From positions 186,001-250,000 of the forward strand of contig CAMEIX010000001.1 in NCBI GenBank assembly GCA_945919075.1: a stretch of DNA of 64,000 nucleotides. Reading direction: 5' to 3'. The stretch is from an uncultured Lachnospiraceae bacterium (lineage in GTDB: Bacteria; Bacillota; Clostridia; Lachnospirales; Lachnospiraceae). Below are positions 33,931 to 42,780 of the stretch, piece after piece. Under the pieces are notes generated by a model. It did not search any database. It saw only the letters and a list, made by a program, of their open reading frames with translations, and was not told the DNA's origin. The number at the start of each line of letters is the position of its first letter. Position 1 is the first letter of the stretch. Position numbers and translations under genes: made by a program.

Positions 33931-34635
33931 CTATCCTTTCCTGCCTGCTTTTTTAAAGCCAAGCAGTGCCTCGTATGCAGCCTGCTGTTCCGCTGCTTTT
34001 TTCGTGCGTCCCTTACCATGTCCGCAGACCTTATTGTCCACAACCACTTCTACCTCAAAGATTTTGTCGTGCTCCGGGCCGGATTCTCCGGTCAGATTAT
34101 AGATGACATCCGTTTTTAAGGTTCCCTGTGCATATTCCTGCAGATTCGTTTTACTGTCGAAGAACAATTGTTTGTTTTCCAGGTCCGATAATATGTACCG
34201 ATGAATATAAGCCTTTGCAGGCTCCATTCCGCCATCCAGAAAAAGCGCACCTATAATTGCTTCCATGACGTCCGAAACAATGGAATCCCGTCCCCTGCCT
34301 CCGGTTGCCTCTTCGCCCTTTCCGAGCTGAATGTATTCCGCGAGGTTTAAATCTTTTGCGCAAAATGCCAGGGACGGCTCACATACAATGGATGCACGAA
34401 GCTTGGTAAGCTGCCCCTCCTGCATTTCCGGATGCTCTTCAAACAGGAAATCACTGCTGACTAGTTCCAATACCGCATCTCCCAAAAACTCCAGTCTCTC
34501 ATAGTGTTTTTGTTTGTTGATCTTTTGCTCATTGGAAAAAGAACTGTGCGTGATTGCTTGTTTCAAGAGCGTCTTATCATGGAATTTGTAACCTGTCTTT
34601 TCTTCCAATTCCAGTAATTTATCTTCTCTTATCAT
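33931..34635 (-). CDS. rnc: Ribonuclease III
   Basis: Processes rRNA and other double-stranded RNA. 234 residues. The signature ERLEFLGDAVLELVSSDFLF is near residue 45, a second acidic site is DVMEAIIGALFLDGG, and a double-stranded RNA-binding domain fills the last 70 residues. Start chosen at ATG 34635, where AAAGGA is 5 nt upstream, rather than at 34656. Six nucleotides before smc. Confidence 0.97.
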   Translation of the reverse strand: MIREDKLLELEEKTGYKFHDKTLLKQAITHSSFSNEQKINKQKHYERLEFLGDAVLELVSSDFLFEEHPEMQEGQLTKLRASIVCEPSLAFCAKDLNLAEYIQLGKGEEATGGRGRDSIVSDVMEAIIGALFLDGGMEPAKAYIHRYILSDLENKQLFFDSKTNLQEYAQGTLKTDVIYNLTGESGPEHDKIFEVEVVVDNKVCGHGKGRTKKAAEQQAAYEALLGFKKAGRKG

Positions 34636-34646
34636 ATTTTTCCTTT

Positions 34647-34697
34647 CAAAAAACAAGTATTCCTGTTATCGCGAATCTTGCGATATACAGGAATACC
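34647..34697 (-). terminator. Terminator between acpP and rnc
   Basis: A very long stem: GTATTCCTGTATATCGC pairs with GCGATAACAGGAATAC (one bulged base) around a 7-nt loop, followed by TTGTTTTTT. It separates plsX–acpP from rnc–smc–ftsY–ilvA, although the rnc start is only about 12 nt further on. Confidence 0.9.
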
Positions 34698-34715
34698 ATC
34701 ATACTAATGTATCGA

Positions 34716-34946
34716 TTAGTTAATTGCTGCTTTTATCATTTCAATCGCATCTTCCACAGTAGTAACATCTTCTGCTTTTTCAGCGGGGATTTCAATGTCA
34801 AATTCCTCTTCAATTCCCATGATAATCTGGAAAACATCAAGAGAGTCTGCTCCAAGATCATCCAAGAAGGTGGATTCCGGTTTGATTTCGTCCGGATCAA
34901 CGCTTAACACTTCTGCAATTACTTTTTTGAGTCTTTCAAGTTCCAT
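34716..34946 (-). CDS. acpP: Acyl carrier protein
   Basis: 76 residues, acidic, with the phosphopantetheine Ser in LGADSLDVFQIIMGIE near residue 37. Carries growing fatty acyl chains. It lies 16 nt after plsX, the standard arrangement. Confidence 0.97.
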   Translation of the reverse strand: MELERLKKVIAEVLSVDPDEIKPESTFLDDLGADSLDVFQIIMGIEEEFDIEIPAEKAEDVTTVEDAIEMIKAAIN

Positions 34947-34962
34947 AAAAATACCTCTTTCT

Positions 34963-35970
34963 TTAATTCTCTAATGTGATTTTTTCTTTTATTTTATCAT
35001 TAATCTTCTGTTTATTAAATATGACACATTGTAAAACAGAATTCTTAACTTCCACTGCCTTCGAACTTCCATGGGTCTTAACTACCAGACCGTTAAGTCC
35101 GAGCATGGGCGCACCGCCGTATTCCTCCAGGCTAAACCCCTTCATGGTCTTTTTGAGTGCAGGTTTCACCAAAAGTGCACCAATCTTACTGCGCAGGCTC
35201 GTCATCAGACCGCCTTTAATCTTCCTTAGCATAACGGCACCGACACCCTCGTAAAGTTTGAGAATCACATTGCCCACAAAGGCTTCGCATACAATTACGT
35301 CGCATACGCCGGCCGGTATGTCACGAGCTTCCACATTGCCGATAAAATTAATGTCGGGACAATTTTTCAAAAGGGGGAAGGTTTCCTTCACAAGGGCATT
35401 ACCCTTCTCCTCTTCTGCTCCGATATTTACAATTCCCACTCGGGGATTTTTAATTCCCATTACGCTTTCCATGTAGACAGAACCCATTTTGGCAAACTGC
35501 ACCAGATGGGAAGCCCTGGCATCTACATTCGCACCGCAGTCAATCAAAAGAGCAAAACCGTTTTCCGTTGGAATTAACGGCGCCAGAGGTGGTCTCTCCA
35601 CACCTTTGATACGCCCTACAATCACCTGACCTCCAACTAAAACCGCACCGGATGAACCGGCAGATACGAAAGCATCCGCAGTACCGTCCTTTACAAGCTG
35701 CATTCCTTTTACGATGGAGGAATCCTTTTTACGACGGATTGCCATAACGGGAGGTTCTCCGGTTTCAATGATTTCTTCGGCGTGTACAATTTCAACACGC
35801 GCTTTATCATAAGTATATTTGGCAAGCTCAGGCTCTATGAGTTCTTTTCTTCCGGCTAAAAACAACTTGATTTCCGGTTCCTCATTCAATGCTTCAATGG
35901 CACCCTTAACAATTTCTCCCGGTGCGTTATCTCCGCCCATAGCATCTACCACAACTCTTGTCTCTGCCAT
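34963..35970 (-). CDS. plsX: Phosphate acyltransferase PlsX
   Basis: Makes acyl-phosphate from acyl-ACP for PlsY. 335 residues with VVVDAMGGDNAPGEIVKG at the N-terminus and SAGSSGAVLVGGQ and LIDCGANVDA further on. AAAGGG precedes the ATG. In most Firmicutes rpmF lies directly upstream. Here rpmF is about 5.6 kb away, beyond two inserted genes. Confidence 0.97.
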   Translation of the reverse strand: MAETRVVVDAMGGDNAPGEIVKGAIEALNEEPEIKLFLAGRKELIEPELAKYTYDKARVEIVHAEEIIETGEPPVMAIRRKKDSSIVKGMQLVKDGTADAFVSAGSSGAVLVGGQVIVGRIKGVERPPLAPLIPTENGFALLIDCGANVDARASHLVQFAKMGSVYMESVMGIKNPRVGIVNIGAEEEKGNALVKETFPLLKNCPDINFIGNVEARDIPAGVCDVIVCEAFVGNVILKLYEGVGAVMLRKIKGGLMTSLRSKIGALLVKPALKKTMKGFSLEEYGGAPMLGLNGLVVKTHGSSKAVEVKNSVLQCVIFNKQKINDKIKEKITLEN

Positions 35971-36006
35971 CTTTCATGCCCTTTCTCAAAATATAATCCT
36001 CTAATA

Positions 36007-36035
36007 ACTATACTAAAGCGATATTGAAAAATCAA
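36007..36035 (-). promoter_or_regulatory. Promoter of plsX–acpP
   Basis: Minus-strand TTGATT (36030-36035), 17 nt, TATAGT (36007-36012). It lies between the terminator of the surface-protein gene and plsX, so plsX no longer depends on rpmF transcription. I see no FapR- or FabT-like palindrome. Confidence 0.6.
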
Positions 36036-36054
36036 GTAGAAAAAGACTTTCTTT

Positions 36055-36090
36055 AAAAAATGCAGCCGTGAGTCCACAGCCGCATTTTTT
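36055..36090 (-). terminator. Terminator after the BspA-like gene
   Basis: AAAAAATGCGGCTGTG pairs with CACGGCTGCATTTTTT around a 4-nt loop, with two G·U pairs. A strong hairpin with its own A/T-rich flanks. Confidence 0.92.
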
Positions 36091-36104
36091 GTAGAAAATT
36101 GCAG

Positions 36105-39100
36105 TTATTTGTTAATTCTTACATTGATGGAAACCGGAGTACCGCTTGTGTTGCTTCCCTGACCTTCAAACACCGTGTAGAAAGTCAGTTTGTTTGTGGT
36201 ATTGCATCCGTAGGAAACGGTATCTTTTAGTTTCAGTTTTACAAGCAGATCTCCATTTTCCAACTTCTCATATTCCAAATCAAAGGTTTCTAACGCATTG
36301 GTGTCTTTCTCGTCAAATTTTACACTGTCCAATGCTCCGACTGCATTGAGATCTGTTTTCTTTATGACAAAGGATGCCGTATAATTCTTGTTGGCAAGAT
36401 ACAGATTCACATTACTTTTATCTGCAGCTACCTTGGGAAGTGTCTGTGCTGTCTTAATCGTAAATGTTCCCGTTCCCGGAACCCATACGCCATAGCCGTC
36501 TTCCCTGGAGAATGCACAATTTGCAAATTTCACCCAAAGTTTGATTGCATAGGACTTGCCGTTTTCGATTTTCGCACCCGGAATCGGGGTAACATAAACC
36601 TTACCGTCGATTACCTTTGCTTCAAACAGGCTGCTTTCCTCATCATCAAAGGAAGGAAGGCTGGTTGTTGCATCGTACACTCTGGCTTCCACAATGGTAT
36701 CAGAGAAATTGGTAAGTCTTGCCGTATAAATAATACTGTTCTTATCCGTGTATTCTTCCGGATTGCGATCAAGGAGGTTGATTTTTCCCTTACCTGTCAT
36801 GGTGACTGCCATATTCTTTTTGGTTACCGAAACATTTATCTTAATCGTCTTGGTATAAATGGTGTTATCACCATAAGTATACGCCGGTGTAATGCTGAAA
36901 TTATAGGTTTTTGCCGGAATCTCATCCTTTAAGGAAACCTTAATCTTCTGCCCATCATATCCCCAGAGAAAATGTTTCTCATAATTTTCGTACCCTTTAG
37001 TATTACAGGAAATGGACCGGAAAGTTTCTTCCTCATTTAAGGCATAATCGGCAGGAAGATTTTTAGGTGTCAGGGTAAAGGCACCTGTATCCACATAATT
37101 TCCATATTCATCTTCTGCGAGAATATTTAAGGCTGCTTTTCCGGAAACGCTCACAGTAGGCAGATTCTTATTGATGGTGACACGGAGAGTTACTTTTCCG
37201 CTGTCGACCTCTTCTCCCTTTGCATTCAGCCGTTTCACCTGATTGCAGTTAAAGGTATATGTGCCCTTTGCAATGCTGGAATCCAATACCTGAATGGTTC
37301 CTTCCCCGTTTTCATATTTAACGGATAATTTTGCATACTCTGCCGCATTCTTTGTTGTGGACATACCCACAAAGGTCTGGTTTTCTGCAATCCGGGTATC
37401 GCACTGGTTCGACTTTAAGGCGAAGCCGGTAATCTGTTCCGGATAAAGCGCATTCACGGACACACTTGACTTAACTAACGTAATCTTGGGATCTGTCGTT
37501 GCAGTCCGAATGGTATAGGTATACTTAAATGTCTTGCCGCTTGCCCAGGTATCATTGCTCACTTCCAGATAAATCCTTCCGGGCTTGCAGTTACTTTTCA
37601 GTTTCAGAACGATTTTGCCGTCTTCCACTACCGGTTTGGCAGCAATGGAATCCACGCTATTCGGAAGAACCGTAATATTATAATGTTCATCCAGTTCCAC
37701 GGGCTGCTTTTTATTCTTGTTGTCCAGAAGGCGTAATGTCACATCCTGTGCAATACAGCTTACATTAAAGGTATCGCTTGTCCTGTCAAGTACATAGGAA
37801 GGTGCCGCCGTCATGGTCGGAATGGTAATCTTGTATTTTTTAACAACAGAGTCCTCATATCCTGCAAACCGTAAAACCAGATAACCGCTTACCGCAGGTT
37901 TGCCCTTGGAGGTATATTTCATACTCTCACTCTTCTGGGTAATCACACCGGTTATCGGGTCTACTTCAAAGTTTTCCAGGAAGAGTTTATCATCATCGGA
38001 GTCGCTTAACGCTTCCAGAGAATATTTTGAAATTTCCACTCCATTCATATTTGTAATGACGGGAATCACTTCGGTACCGTCATTTCCGTAGAACAGATTG
38101 ATTTTTGTCTGTTTTGCGGACAGGCTGACGTTGGGATTTGGCTCCTGCTTTACAACCTTAACCGTCACCTTCATCTTATAATAATCATTGACACTTAAGG
38201 TAAGATTATAGGTACCCAGATCCTGCTTCCTTCTGGGTGCCACTTCAAAGCAGTAAACATCCTCATCCGACATCTCCGCTACATAGCGGAAAGTGAAATA
38301 AGTAGTAATTTCCAAACCGTTCTCATCCAGAAGTTTCACATTGGACGGTGTGATTTCTTTTCCATAAGCCTTTAAGAGCCTCAGGTAACCGTTTTCGGTA
38401 GAATTGGTATTAATTACAACCGTATCCTCTACCAGTCTCGGCGTATAATCCTTAATGCTTACAATCATCTTCTTGGAAACAGTCTTGCCGTCCGCATTGG
38501 TTGCGGTAATGGTAATGGTAGCTTCCCCGCTGGCACCCTTGGGAATGGTAATCCTGTTTTCCGGAGTAGCTGCTAAGGTTTCTTTCATGGTAAGTGCTGC
38601 AACCTTGGAATCACTGGTACTCCACTTTAAGTCAACCTTGGAATCATCCTCATCTTCATCATAAATCGTGGCTTTTATTGTAAAACTGATATCTTCCTTG
38701 TCCAGTTTTGCTTTTTCTACCACCGCATAACCGATTTCACCTTCTGTATTGATCGTTACTTTATCACTCTGATAATCTGTTGCATTCAATTGAATTCTTT
38801 TAACATTTATCGGATATACATCCACATAGATTTTCTTGGTAAATTTTTCTCCGTCCGCCGCAATTGCCGTAGCAGAGATGATACAGGTTCCGTCTTTTAC
38901 CGCACGAATGACACCTTGGGAATCAACCGTGGCAATACTCGGTTTGGAGGACAAAAACGTAATTTTATCCGCAGCAACTGTTTTATTATTATCCTTCTCA
39001 TCAATTAAGAACATCCTGGTATACTGCCCGGCTTTTAATTCCGCTCCGACGACCTTATTTTCTTCATCGGTAACAGCACCATAGGAAACTTCCACACTGA

Positions 39101-40631
39101 TCTGGTCCTTGGTTCCCGCAAGTTTATCCGTAGTGGTCTTTGCCCGAAATTCCGCCGTGATCCGGACACCGCCCACAGGCATTACAAAAGTATAGAAAAT
39201 ATCATCCTCTGATTTCTTCACGGCAGGGACTCCGTTTACTTTAACAGACCCCTCTACCAGCTCATACTTGTCAGTAGAGTCAGGAATTGCCCAAATATAT
39301 AGTTCCGTACCGTAAGCCGCTTCTTTTACTTCGGTATTGCTTGCATCTCTTACCACAATGGTACCGTTATTCACCACATCACAGGTGCACTTATAGGTTC
39401 CGGCAGGGTTTTCTACACAGGCAAACTGAATCTTAATATCTTCCTGCTGGGTATACTTTTCAAAAGTAGAACCGGCAACACTGAATAAGGTCAGTTTCTC
39501 GGTATTGGGAAATGCATTTTGCCCCACCTCAACCTTGCTATTGGTACTTCTTACCATTACGAGATTGGAGCAGCCGGCAAATGCACTCTCCCCAATCACA
39601 TCAATGTAGGTCATTAAATCCACACTGGTTAGCTGGATACAGTCTTTGAATGCCGCTATTCCTATACTTTCATTCCCGTCTGCAAAGGTAACGGAAAGCA
39701 AATTGCTGCATCCGTCAAAGGCATAAGCGGGAATTGCACTCACACTACCGGAAAGAACCACACTTTCCATGCCGTCACACAGGGAAAAAGCTCCTTCACC
39801 CAGAGTCTCCAGTTTTTCCGGAAGGGTCAGCTTCTTGATACCTTTACATCCCGCAAAGGCATACTCCCCTATGGTAAGCAGACTTTTGGGAAGCAGGAAT
39901 TCTGTATCCGAGCAGAAAAGACCAAGTGCCTTACAGGACTTAAAAGCACTTGCTCCGATTCCTTCCAACACACTGTTATCCATATCCTTCATATAAACCA
40001 TGAACAACTTTTCGTCATTCATAAAAGCTTCTTCCCCGATTGTCTTTACCGTTTTGGGAATGGCAATCTGAGTAAGACCGGTACAGCCTTTAAATGCACT
40101 GTTTCCTATGTACAAAAGTCCGTTCGGCAGGTACATTCCTTTCAGGTATGTCATGTCAGAAAATGCACCGTCTTCAATGGTAATAACGCCTTCCGGTAAT
40201 TTCACATAAGTAACCTGATTACCAGACTGGAACACATTCGCCCCGATTGCCGTAACACCCCAGTCCGCCGGAATCTCGATATTGCCGCTTAGAGGGCTTC
40301 CGTCTTCTGCCAGTACGGATTTTAACACACCGTCTTCTACCGTGTATTGGTACTGCGTATCTGTAAGTGCTTCAAAAGTTACTTCCATGCCGGTATCATC
40401 GGTAAAATTATAATACTTCTTTTCCGGATTTGCCTCCTCTGCCGGAATTTCATCCTGCAAGGACTCCTCCGTTCCACCATCCTCAGTCCCGGTTTCTTCC
40501 GTTACCGTTTCCTCTGTGATGATTTCCACTTCCGCATCCCCTGCCGAGACGGATGCATAAACAGGAATATCACCTGTTCCAACCACCAGGCAAAGTGCAA
40601 GCAATAAAGACAGCACCCTTTTCTTTCTCAT
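36105..40631 (-). CDS. BspA-like leucine-rich-repeat surface protein, 1508 residues
   Basis: A secreted multidomain protein. A signal peptide (MRKKRVLSLLLALCLVVGTG) ends near VYA at about residue 27. An acidic linker follows. LRR_5/BspA repeats run from about 130 to 390 (units such as GANVFQSGN, IEDGAFSDMTYLKGMYLPNG, IGEEAFMND). A region near 400-490 resembles divergent InlB-type repeats (FVMPVGGVRITAEF). A Big_2-like domain lies at about 500-610 (SSKPSIATVDSQGVIRAVKD), then a long series of beta-sandwich-like modules of about 100 residues to the end. I see no LPXTG motif, SLH, GW or choline-binding repeat, so it is released or held by an unknown means. The ligand cannot be read from sequence. 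It has its own terminator. Confidence 0.85.
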   Translation of the reverse strand: MRKKRVLSLLLALCLVVGTGDIPVYASVSAGDAEVEIITEETVTEETGTEDGGTEESLQDEIPAEEANPEKKYYNFTDDTGMEVTFEALTDTQYQYTVEDGVLKSVLAEDGSPLSGNIEIPADWGVTAIGANVFQSGNQVTYVKLPEGVITIEDGAFSDMTYLKGMYLPNGLLYIGNSAFKGCTGLTQIAIPKTVKTIGEEAFMNDEKLFMVYMKDMDNSVLEGIGASAFKSCKALGLFCSDTEFLLPKSLLTIGEYAFAGCKGIKKLTLPEKLETLGEGAFSLCDGMESVVLSGSVSAIPAYAFDGCSNLLSVTFADGNESIGIAAFKDCIQLTSVDLMTYIDVIGESAFAGCSNLVMVRSTNSKVEVGQNAFPNTEKLTLFSVAGSTFEKYTQQEDIKIQFACVENPAGTYKCTCDVVNNGTIVVRDASNTEVKEAAYGTELYIWAIPDSTDKYELVEGSVKVNGVPAVKKSEDDIFYTFVMPVGGVRITAEFRAKTTTDKLAGTKDQISVEVSYGAVTDEENKVVGAELKAGQYTRMFLIDEKDNNKTVAADKITFLSSKPSIATVDSQGVIRAVKDGTCIISATAIAADGEKFTKKIYVDVYPINVKRIQLNATDYQSDKVTINTEGEIGYAVVEKAKLDKEDISFTIKATIYDEDEDDSKVDLKWSTSDSKVAALTMKETLAATPENRITIPKGASGEATITITATNADGKTVSKKMIVSIKDYTPRLVEDTVVINTNSTENGYLRLLKAYGKEITPSNVKLLDENGLEITTYFTFRYVAEMSDEDVYCFEVAPRRKQDLGTYNLTLSVNDYYKMKVTVKVVKQEPNPNVSLSAKQTKINLFYGNDGTEVIPVITNMNGVEISKYSLEALSDSDDDKLFLENFEVDPITGVITQKSESMKYTSKGKPAVSGYLVLRFAGYEDSVVKKYKITIPTMTAAPSYVLDRTSDTFNVSCIAQDVTLRLLDNKNKKQPVELDEHYNITVLPNSVDSIAAKPVVEDGKIVLKLKSNCKPGRIYLEVSNDTWASGKTFKYTYTIRTATTDPKITLVKSSVSVNALYPEQITGFALKSNQCDTRIAENQTFVGMSTTKNAAEYAKLSVKYENGEGTIQVLDSSIAKGTYTFNCNQVKRLNAKGEEVDSGKVTLRVTINKNLPTVSVSGKAALNILAEDEYGNYVDTGAFTLTPKNLPADYALNEEETFRSISCNTKGYENYEKHFLWGYDGQKIKVSLKDEIPAKTYNFSITPAYTYGDNTIYTKTIKINVSVTKKNMAVTMTGKGKINLLDRNPEEYTDKNSIIYTARLTNFSDTIVEARVYDATTSLPSFDDEESSLFEAKVIDGKVYVTPIPGAKIENGKSYAIKLWVKFANCAFSREDGYGVWVPGTGTFTIKTAQTLPKVAADKSNVNLYLANKNYTASFVIKKTDLNAVGALDSVKFDEKDTNALETFDLEYEKLENGDLLVKLKLKDTVSYGCNTTNKLTFYTVFEGQGSNTSGTPVSINVRINK

Positions 40632-40682
40632 GTTCTTTCCACCTTTTCCTATGAATTCTATATTATGTACCCTGTTTCATTT

Positions 40683-40727
40683 AAAAGAAAACAGGAAGTG
40701 TTACCATGTTTCATTATAACACTTCCT
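40683..40727 (-). terminator. Terminator after traX-like gene
   Basis: AGGAAGTGTTA pairs with TAACACTTCCT (11 bp) around a 13-nt loop, followed by GTTTTCTTTT. It lies between the TraX-like gene and the surface-protein gene. Confidence 0.85.
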
Positions 40728-40775
40728 ATAGGTCTGTACAAGCCGATTTACACAATATATAGTATTTCTTAAGAA

Positions 40776-41522
40776 TTAATAGATGCCCACATATCTGGCT
40801 ATGAAATACAGGATTAACAGGTGGGCGGGATAAAACACATAGAAGAAATATTTCAGTTTAAGTCCGCGGCTCCCATTGTAAAACCAAATGGGAATCAGAG
40901 AAAACTGCGCATAGGGAAATTCAAACCAGAATGCGGCCGCTCCAAACAACATTTGATTCAGTCTGGTATGCCGTCCCAGATAAAATGCCACGATACAGAT
41001 TACACCCAGACCATAATAATCCGTTTTTAAGGCGGTAGCCAAAAGGGCAAAAAACGCCGTAAATACTATGGCAGCCAAAATCTGTACCAATTTTTGGGAA
41101 TATCTTCTTTCTGCCCATGAAATACAAATCAGTGCCAAAAGTCCAAGAAATATGGTAAAGAAGACATTCTGATAGCCAAAATAAAAGGGTTGTCTGTGAA
41201 AAGCCAGGTCAAAGGGAATTTCCGAAACAAGTGCAAATATTCCGAGCCGGAGCACATACTTTTTCACATTCCGGGTATGTATAAATCCCTCCACAAGCAA
41301 AAAGCAGAATATTGGAAACGCAATTCTTCCTATACTGCGCAAGATTCTGTCATAAGGATAGAGTTGCTGATACAGAAGCAGCGCTTCGCTCGTATGCTCC
41401 CTGTACAGATTATACATGCTTCCTTCTATCAGAACCGCCGTAGCGTGATCAATGAACATGGTCAGAATGGCAATGATTTTTAAAGTACTGCCGCTTATTC
41501 CCCTTTTTTTCTCATAATCCAT
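40776..41522 (-). CDS. TraX family membrane protein
   Basis: 248 residues with about seven to eight transmembrane helices and the family opening GSTLKIIAILTMFIDHATAV, where Asp and His are conserved. FPIFCFLLVEGFIHTRNVKKY follows. TraX acetylates F-pilin in E. coli. Chromosomal relatives in Firmicutes are presumed membrane acyltransferases of unknown substrate. There are no conjugation genes here. GGGAG precedes the ATG. The gene begins only 25 nt after the rpmF terminator, with no clear promoter. Confidence 0.9.
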   Translation of the reverse strand: MDYEKKRGISGSTLKIIAILTMFIDHATAVLIEGSMYNLYREHTSEALLLYQQLYPYDRILRSIGRIAFPIFCFLLVEGFIHTRNVKKYVLRLGIFALVSEIPFDLAFHRQPFYFGYQNVFFTIFLGLLALICISWAERRYSQKLVQILAAIVFTAFFALLATALKTDYYGLGVICIVAFYLGRHTRLNQMLFGAAAFWFEFPYAQFSLIPIWFYNGSRGLKLKYFFYVFYPAHLLILYFIARYVGIY

Positions 41523-41546
41523 ATCATACTCCCTCGAATAATAATG

Positions 41547-41574
41547 AAAAAAGGCTCCCCCATCACGGGAAGCC
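41547..41574 (-). terminator. Terminator after rpmF
   Basis: GGCTTCCC pairs with GGGGAGCC (8 bp, one T·G) around a short loop, followed by T6. Confidence 0.85.
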
Positions 41575-41586
41575 CTGCGTTTTCAA

Positions 41587-41766
41587 TTAGTCCTGTGCAA
41601 TGATTTCTTTTTTATTGTAAGAACCACAAGCCTTGCAAACTCTGTGCGGCATCATTAATTCACCACATTTGCTGCACTTTACTAATGTAGGAGCACTCAT
41701 TTTCCAGTTTGCTCTTCTCTTATCTCTTCTACCTTTAGAAGACTTATTCTTAGGACAAATAGACAT
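41587..41766 (-). CDS. rpmF: 50S ribosomal protein L32
   Basis: A 59-residue protein starting MSICPKNKSSKGRRDKRRAN. Four cysteines (C31, C34, C44, C47) form the zinc ribbon in KCSKCGELM and VCKACGSY, so this is the zinc-binding C+ form. AGGAGG lies before the ATG. It begins 2 nt after the DUF177 gene, the standard yceD–rpmF pair. Confidence 0.97.
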   Translation of the reverse strand: MSICPKNKSSKGRRDKRRANWKMSAPTLVKCSKCGELMMPHRVCKACGSYNKKEIIAQD

Positions 41767-41768
41767 CG

Positions 41769-42296
41769 TTACACCTCCTTATTTGCGTTAAAGATATCTT
41801 GTAATACCGCCATCCGAGGGTCCGGCACAAAAGTATCGCAACCGCACTCCCCATCATTCAGGTCTTTGCCACACTTCTTACAAATGCCCTTGCAATCCGG
41901 CTTACAAAGTACCTTTTCAGGCTGGTTCAATAACAGCTCGTTGTATACCAGAACTTCTATGTCAAGCTGATAGCCGTCCATTACTCCGCCATCGCTCTCT
42001 TCCTCTAATTCATCATTTGTAATCTCCGGAGAAAAAACATCGCGTTCAAACTGAAGTTCTACAGGTACTTTAACCTCTTTCAAACAACGATCGCATTCCA
42101 TCACCTGAACCAGTCTTGCGTGTCCGCATACTTTAGCCCGGCCCACACCGTCATTTTTCACGGTGAGACTAAGCGGTGTCTTCTCCACAATCGGGAAAGA
42201 ACCCATTCTGCTTTCAAACACATCCCGTTCAATTGTGACTTCTTCCGTTCGAATCTTTCCTTCGGATGAAAATACATCAGTCAAATTAAGTAACAT
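41769..42296 (-). CDS. DUF177 / YceD family protein
   Basis: 175 residues with the family core CDRCLKEVKVPVELQFERDVF and a Cys-rich C-terminus (LCKPDCKGICKKCGKDLNDG) that probably binds zinc. YceD is linked to 23S rRNA accumulation and always sits before rpmF. GGGAG is 6 nt before the ATG. Confidence 0.94.
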   Translation of the reverse strand: MLLNLTDVFSSEGKIRTEEVTIERDVFESRMGSFPIVEKTPLSLTVKNDGVGRAKVCGHARLVQVMECDRCLKEVKVPVELQFERDVFSPEITNDELEEESDGGVMDGYQLDIEVLVYNELLLNQPEKVLCKPDCKGICKKCGKDLNDGECGCDTFVPDPRMAVLQDIFNANKEV

Positions 42297-42353
42297 AGTC
42301 GGCTCCCGGCGAAAAACATCAATTCAATGTCTTTCGTTTTCACACACTGATTT

Positions 42354-42382
42354 ATTATAACTACCTATCCTATATTTGTCAA
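42354..42382 (-). promoter_or_regulatory. Consensus promoter of yceD–rpmF
   Basis: Minus-strand TTGACA (42377-42382), exactly 17 nt, TATAAT (42354-42359): a perfect sigma-A promoter. Confidence 0.93.
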
Positions 42383-42418
42383 CTATCTTTTTTACAATAT
42401 AATGGGATTAATTTTTCT

Positions 42419-42447
42419 TTGCATTCTGCCGATATAAATCCTATAAT
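42419..42447 (+). promoter_or_regulatory. Promoter of the 77-residue membrane protein gene
   Basis: TTGCAT (42419-42424), 17 nt, TATAAT (42442-42447), about 35 nt before the ATG and divergent from the yceD promoter. Confidence 0.75.
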
Positions 42448-42481
42448 AGAAAAAGATGAAATACATAAGGAGGTATCCGTC

Positions 42482-42715
42482 ATGGAAAAATTAGCACCCC
42501 TGTTTCCTTTGAACAGTAAAGTCGATAAAGGAAATATCGCAAGTCTTGTTGTTACCATCGTAATTTATGTAGTGATTGCTGCTGTACTCGGTGTCCTTTT
42601 AGGATTTATCGGTTCCATCCCCGTAGTGGGAATTATTACCGGTATCATCAGTACACTGGTATGGATTTACGAAGTAGTCGGTATTGTGCTTGCTATCATT
42701 ACCTTTGTATCGTAA
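42482..42715 (+). CDS. Small two-helix membrane protein of unknown function
   Basis: 77 residues, MEKLAPLFPLNSKVDKGNIA followed by two long hydrophobic stretches (about 21-47 and 50-76) rich in Ile, Val and Gly. AAGGAGG sits 8 nt before ATG 42482. An upstream in-frame ATG at 42419 lies in the promoter and is not used. I do not recognise a named family, although the composition resembles small conserved membrane proteins of Clostridia. It has its own promoter and terminator, so it is a single-gene unit. Confidence 0.85.
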   Translation: MEKLAPLFPLNSKVDKGNIASLVVTIVIYVVIAAVLGVLLGFIGSIPVVGIITGIISTLVWIYEVVGIVLAIITFVS

Positions 42716-42747
42716 GTTTCATGCAAGATGGACTTTTAAGTAAATTC

Positions 42748-42780
42748 GGGCATGGTTCTGATAAAGAGCCATGTCCTTTT
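42748..42780 (+). terminator. Terminator of the small membrane protein gene
   Basis: GGGCATGGTTCT pairs with AGAGCCATGTCC over 12 bp (two wobbles) around GATAA, followed by TTTTACTTT. It runs up to the stop codon of the converging deacetylase gene. Confidence 0.88.

Noticed and set aside
40776..41522. TraX as evidence of a conjugative element
   Set aside because: No relaxase, coupling protein, pilus or integrase genes are in the window. Chromosomal TraX relatives are common in Firmicutes.
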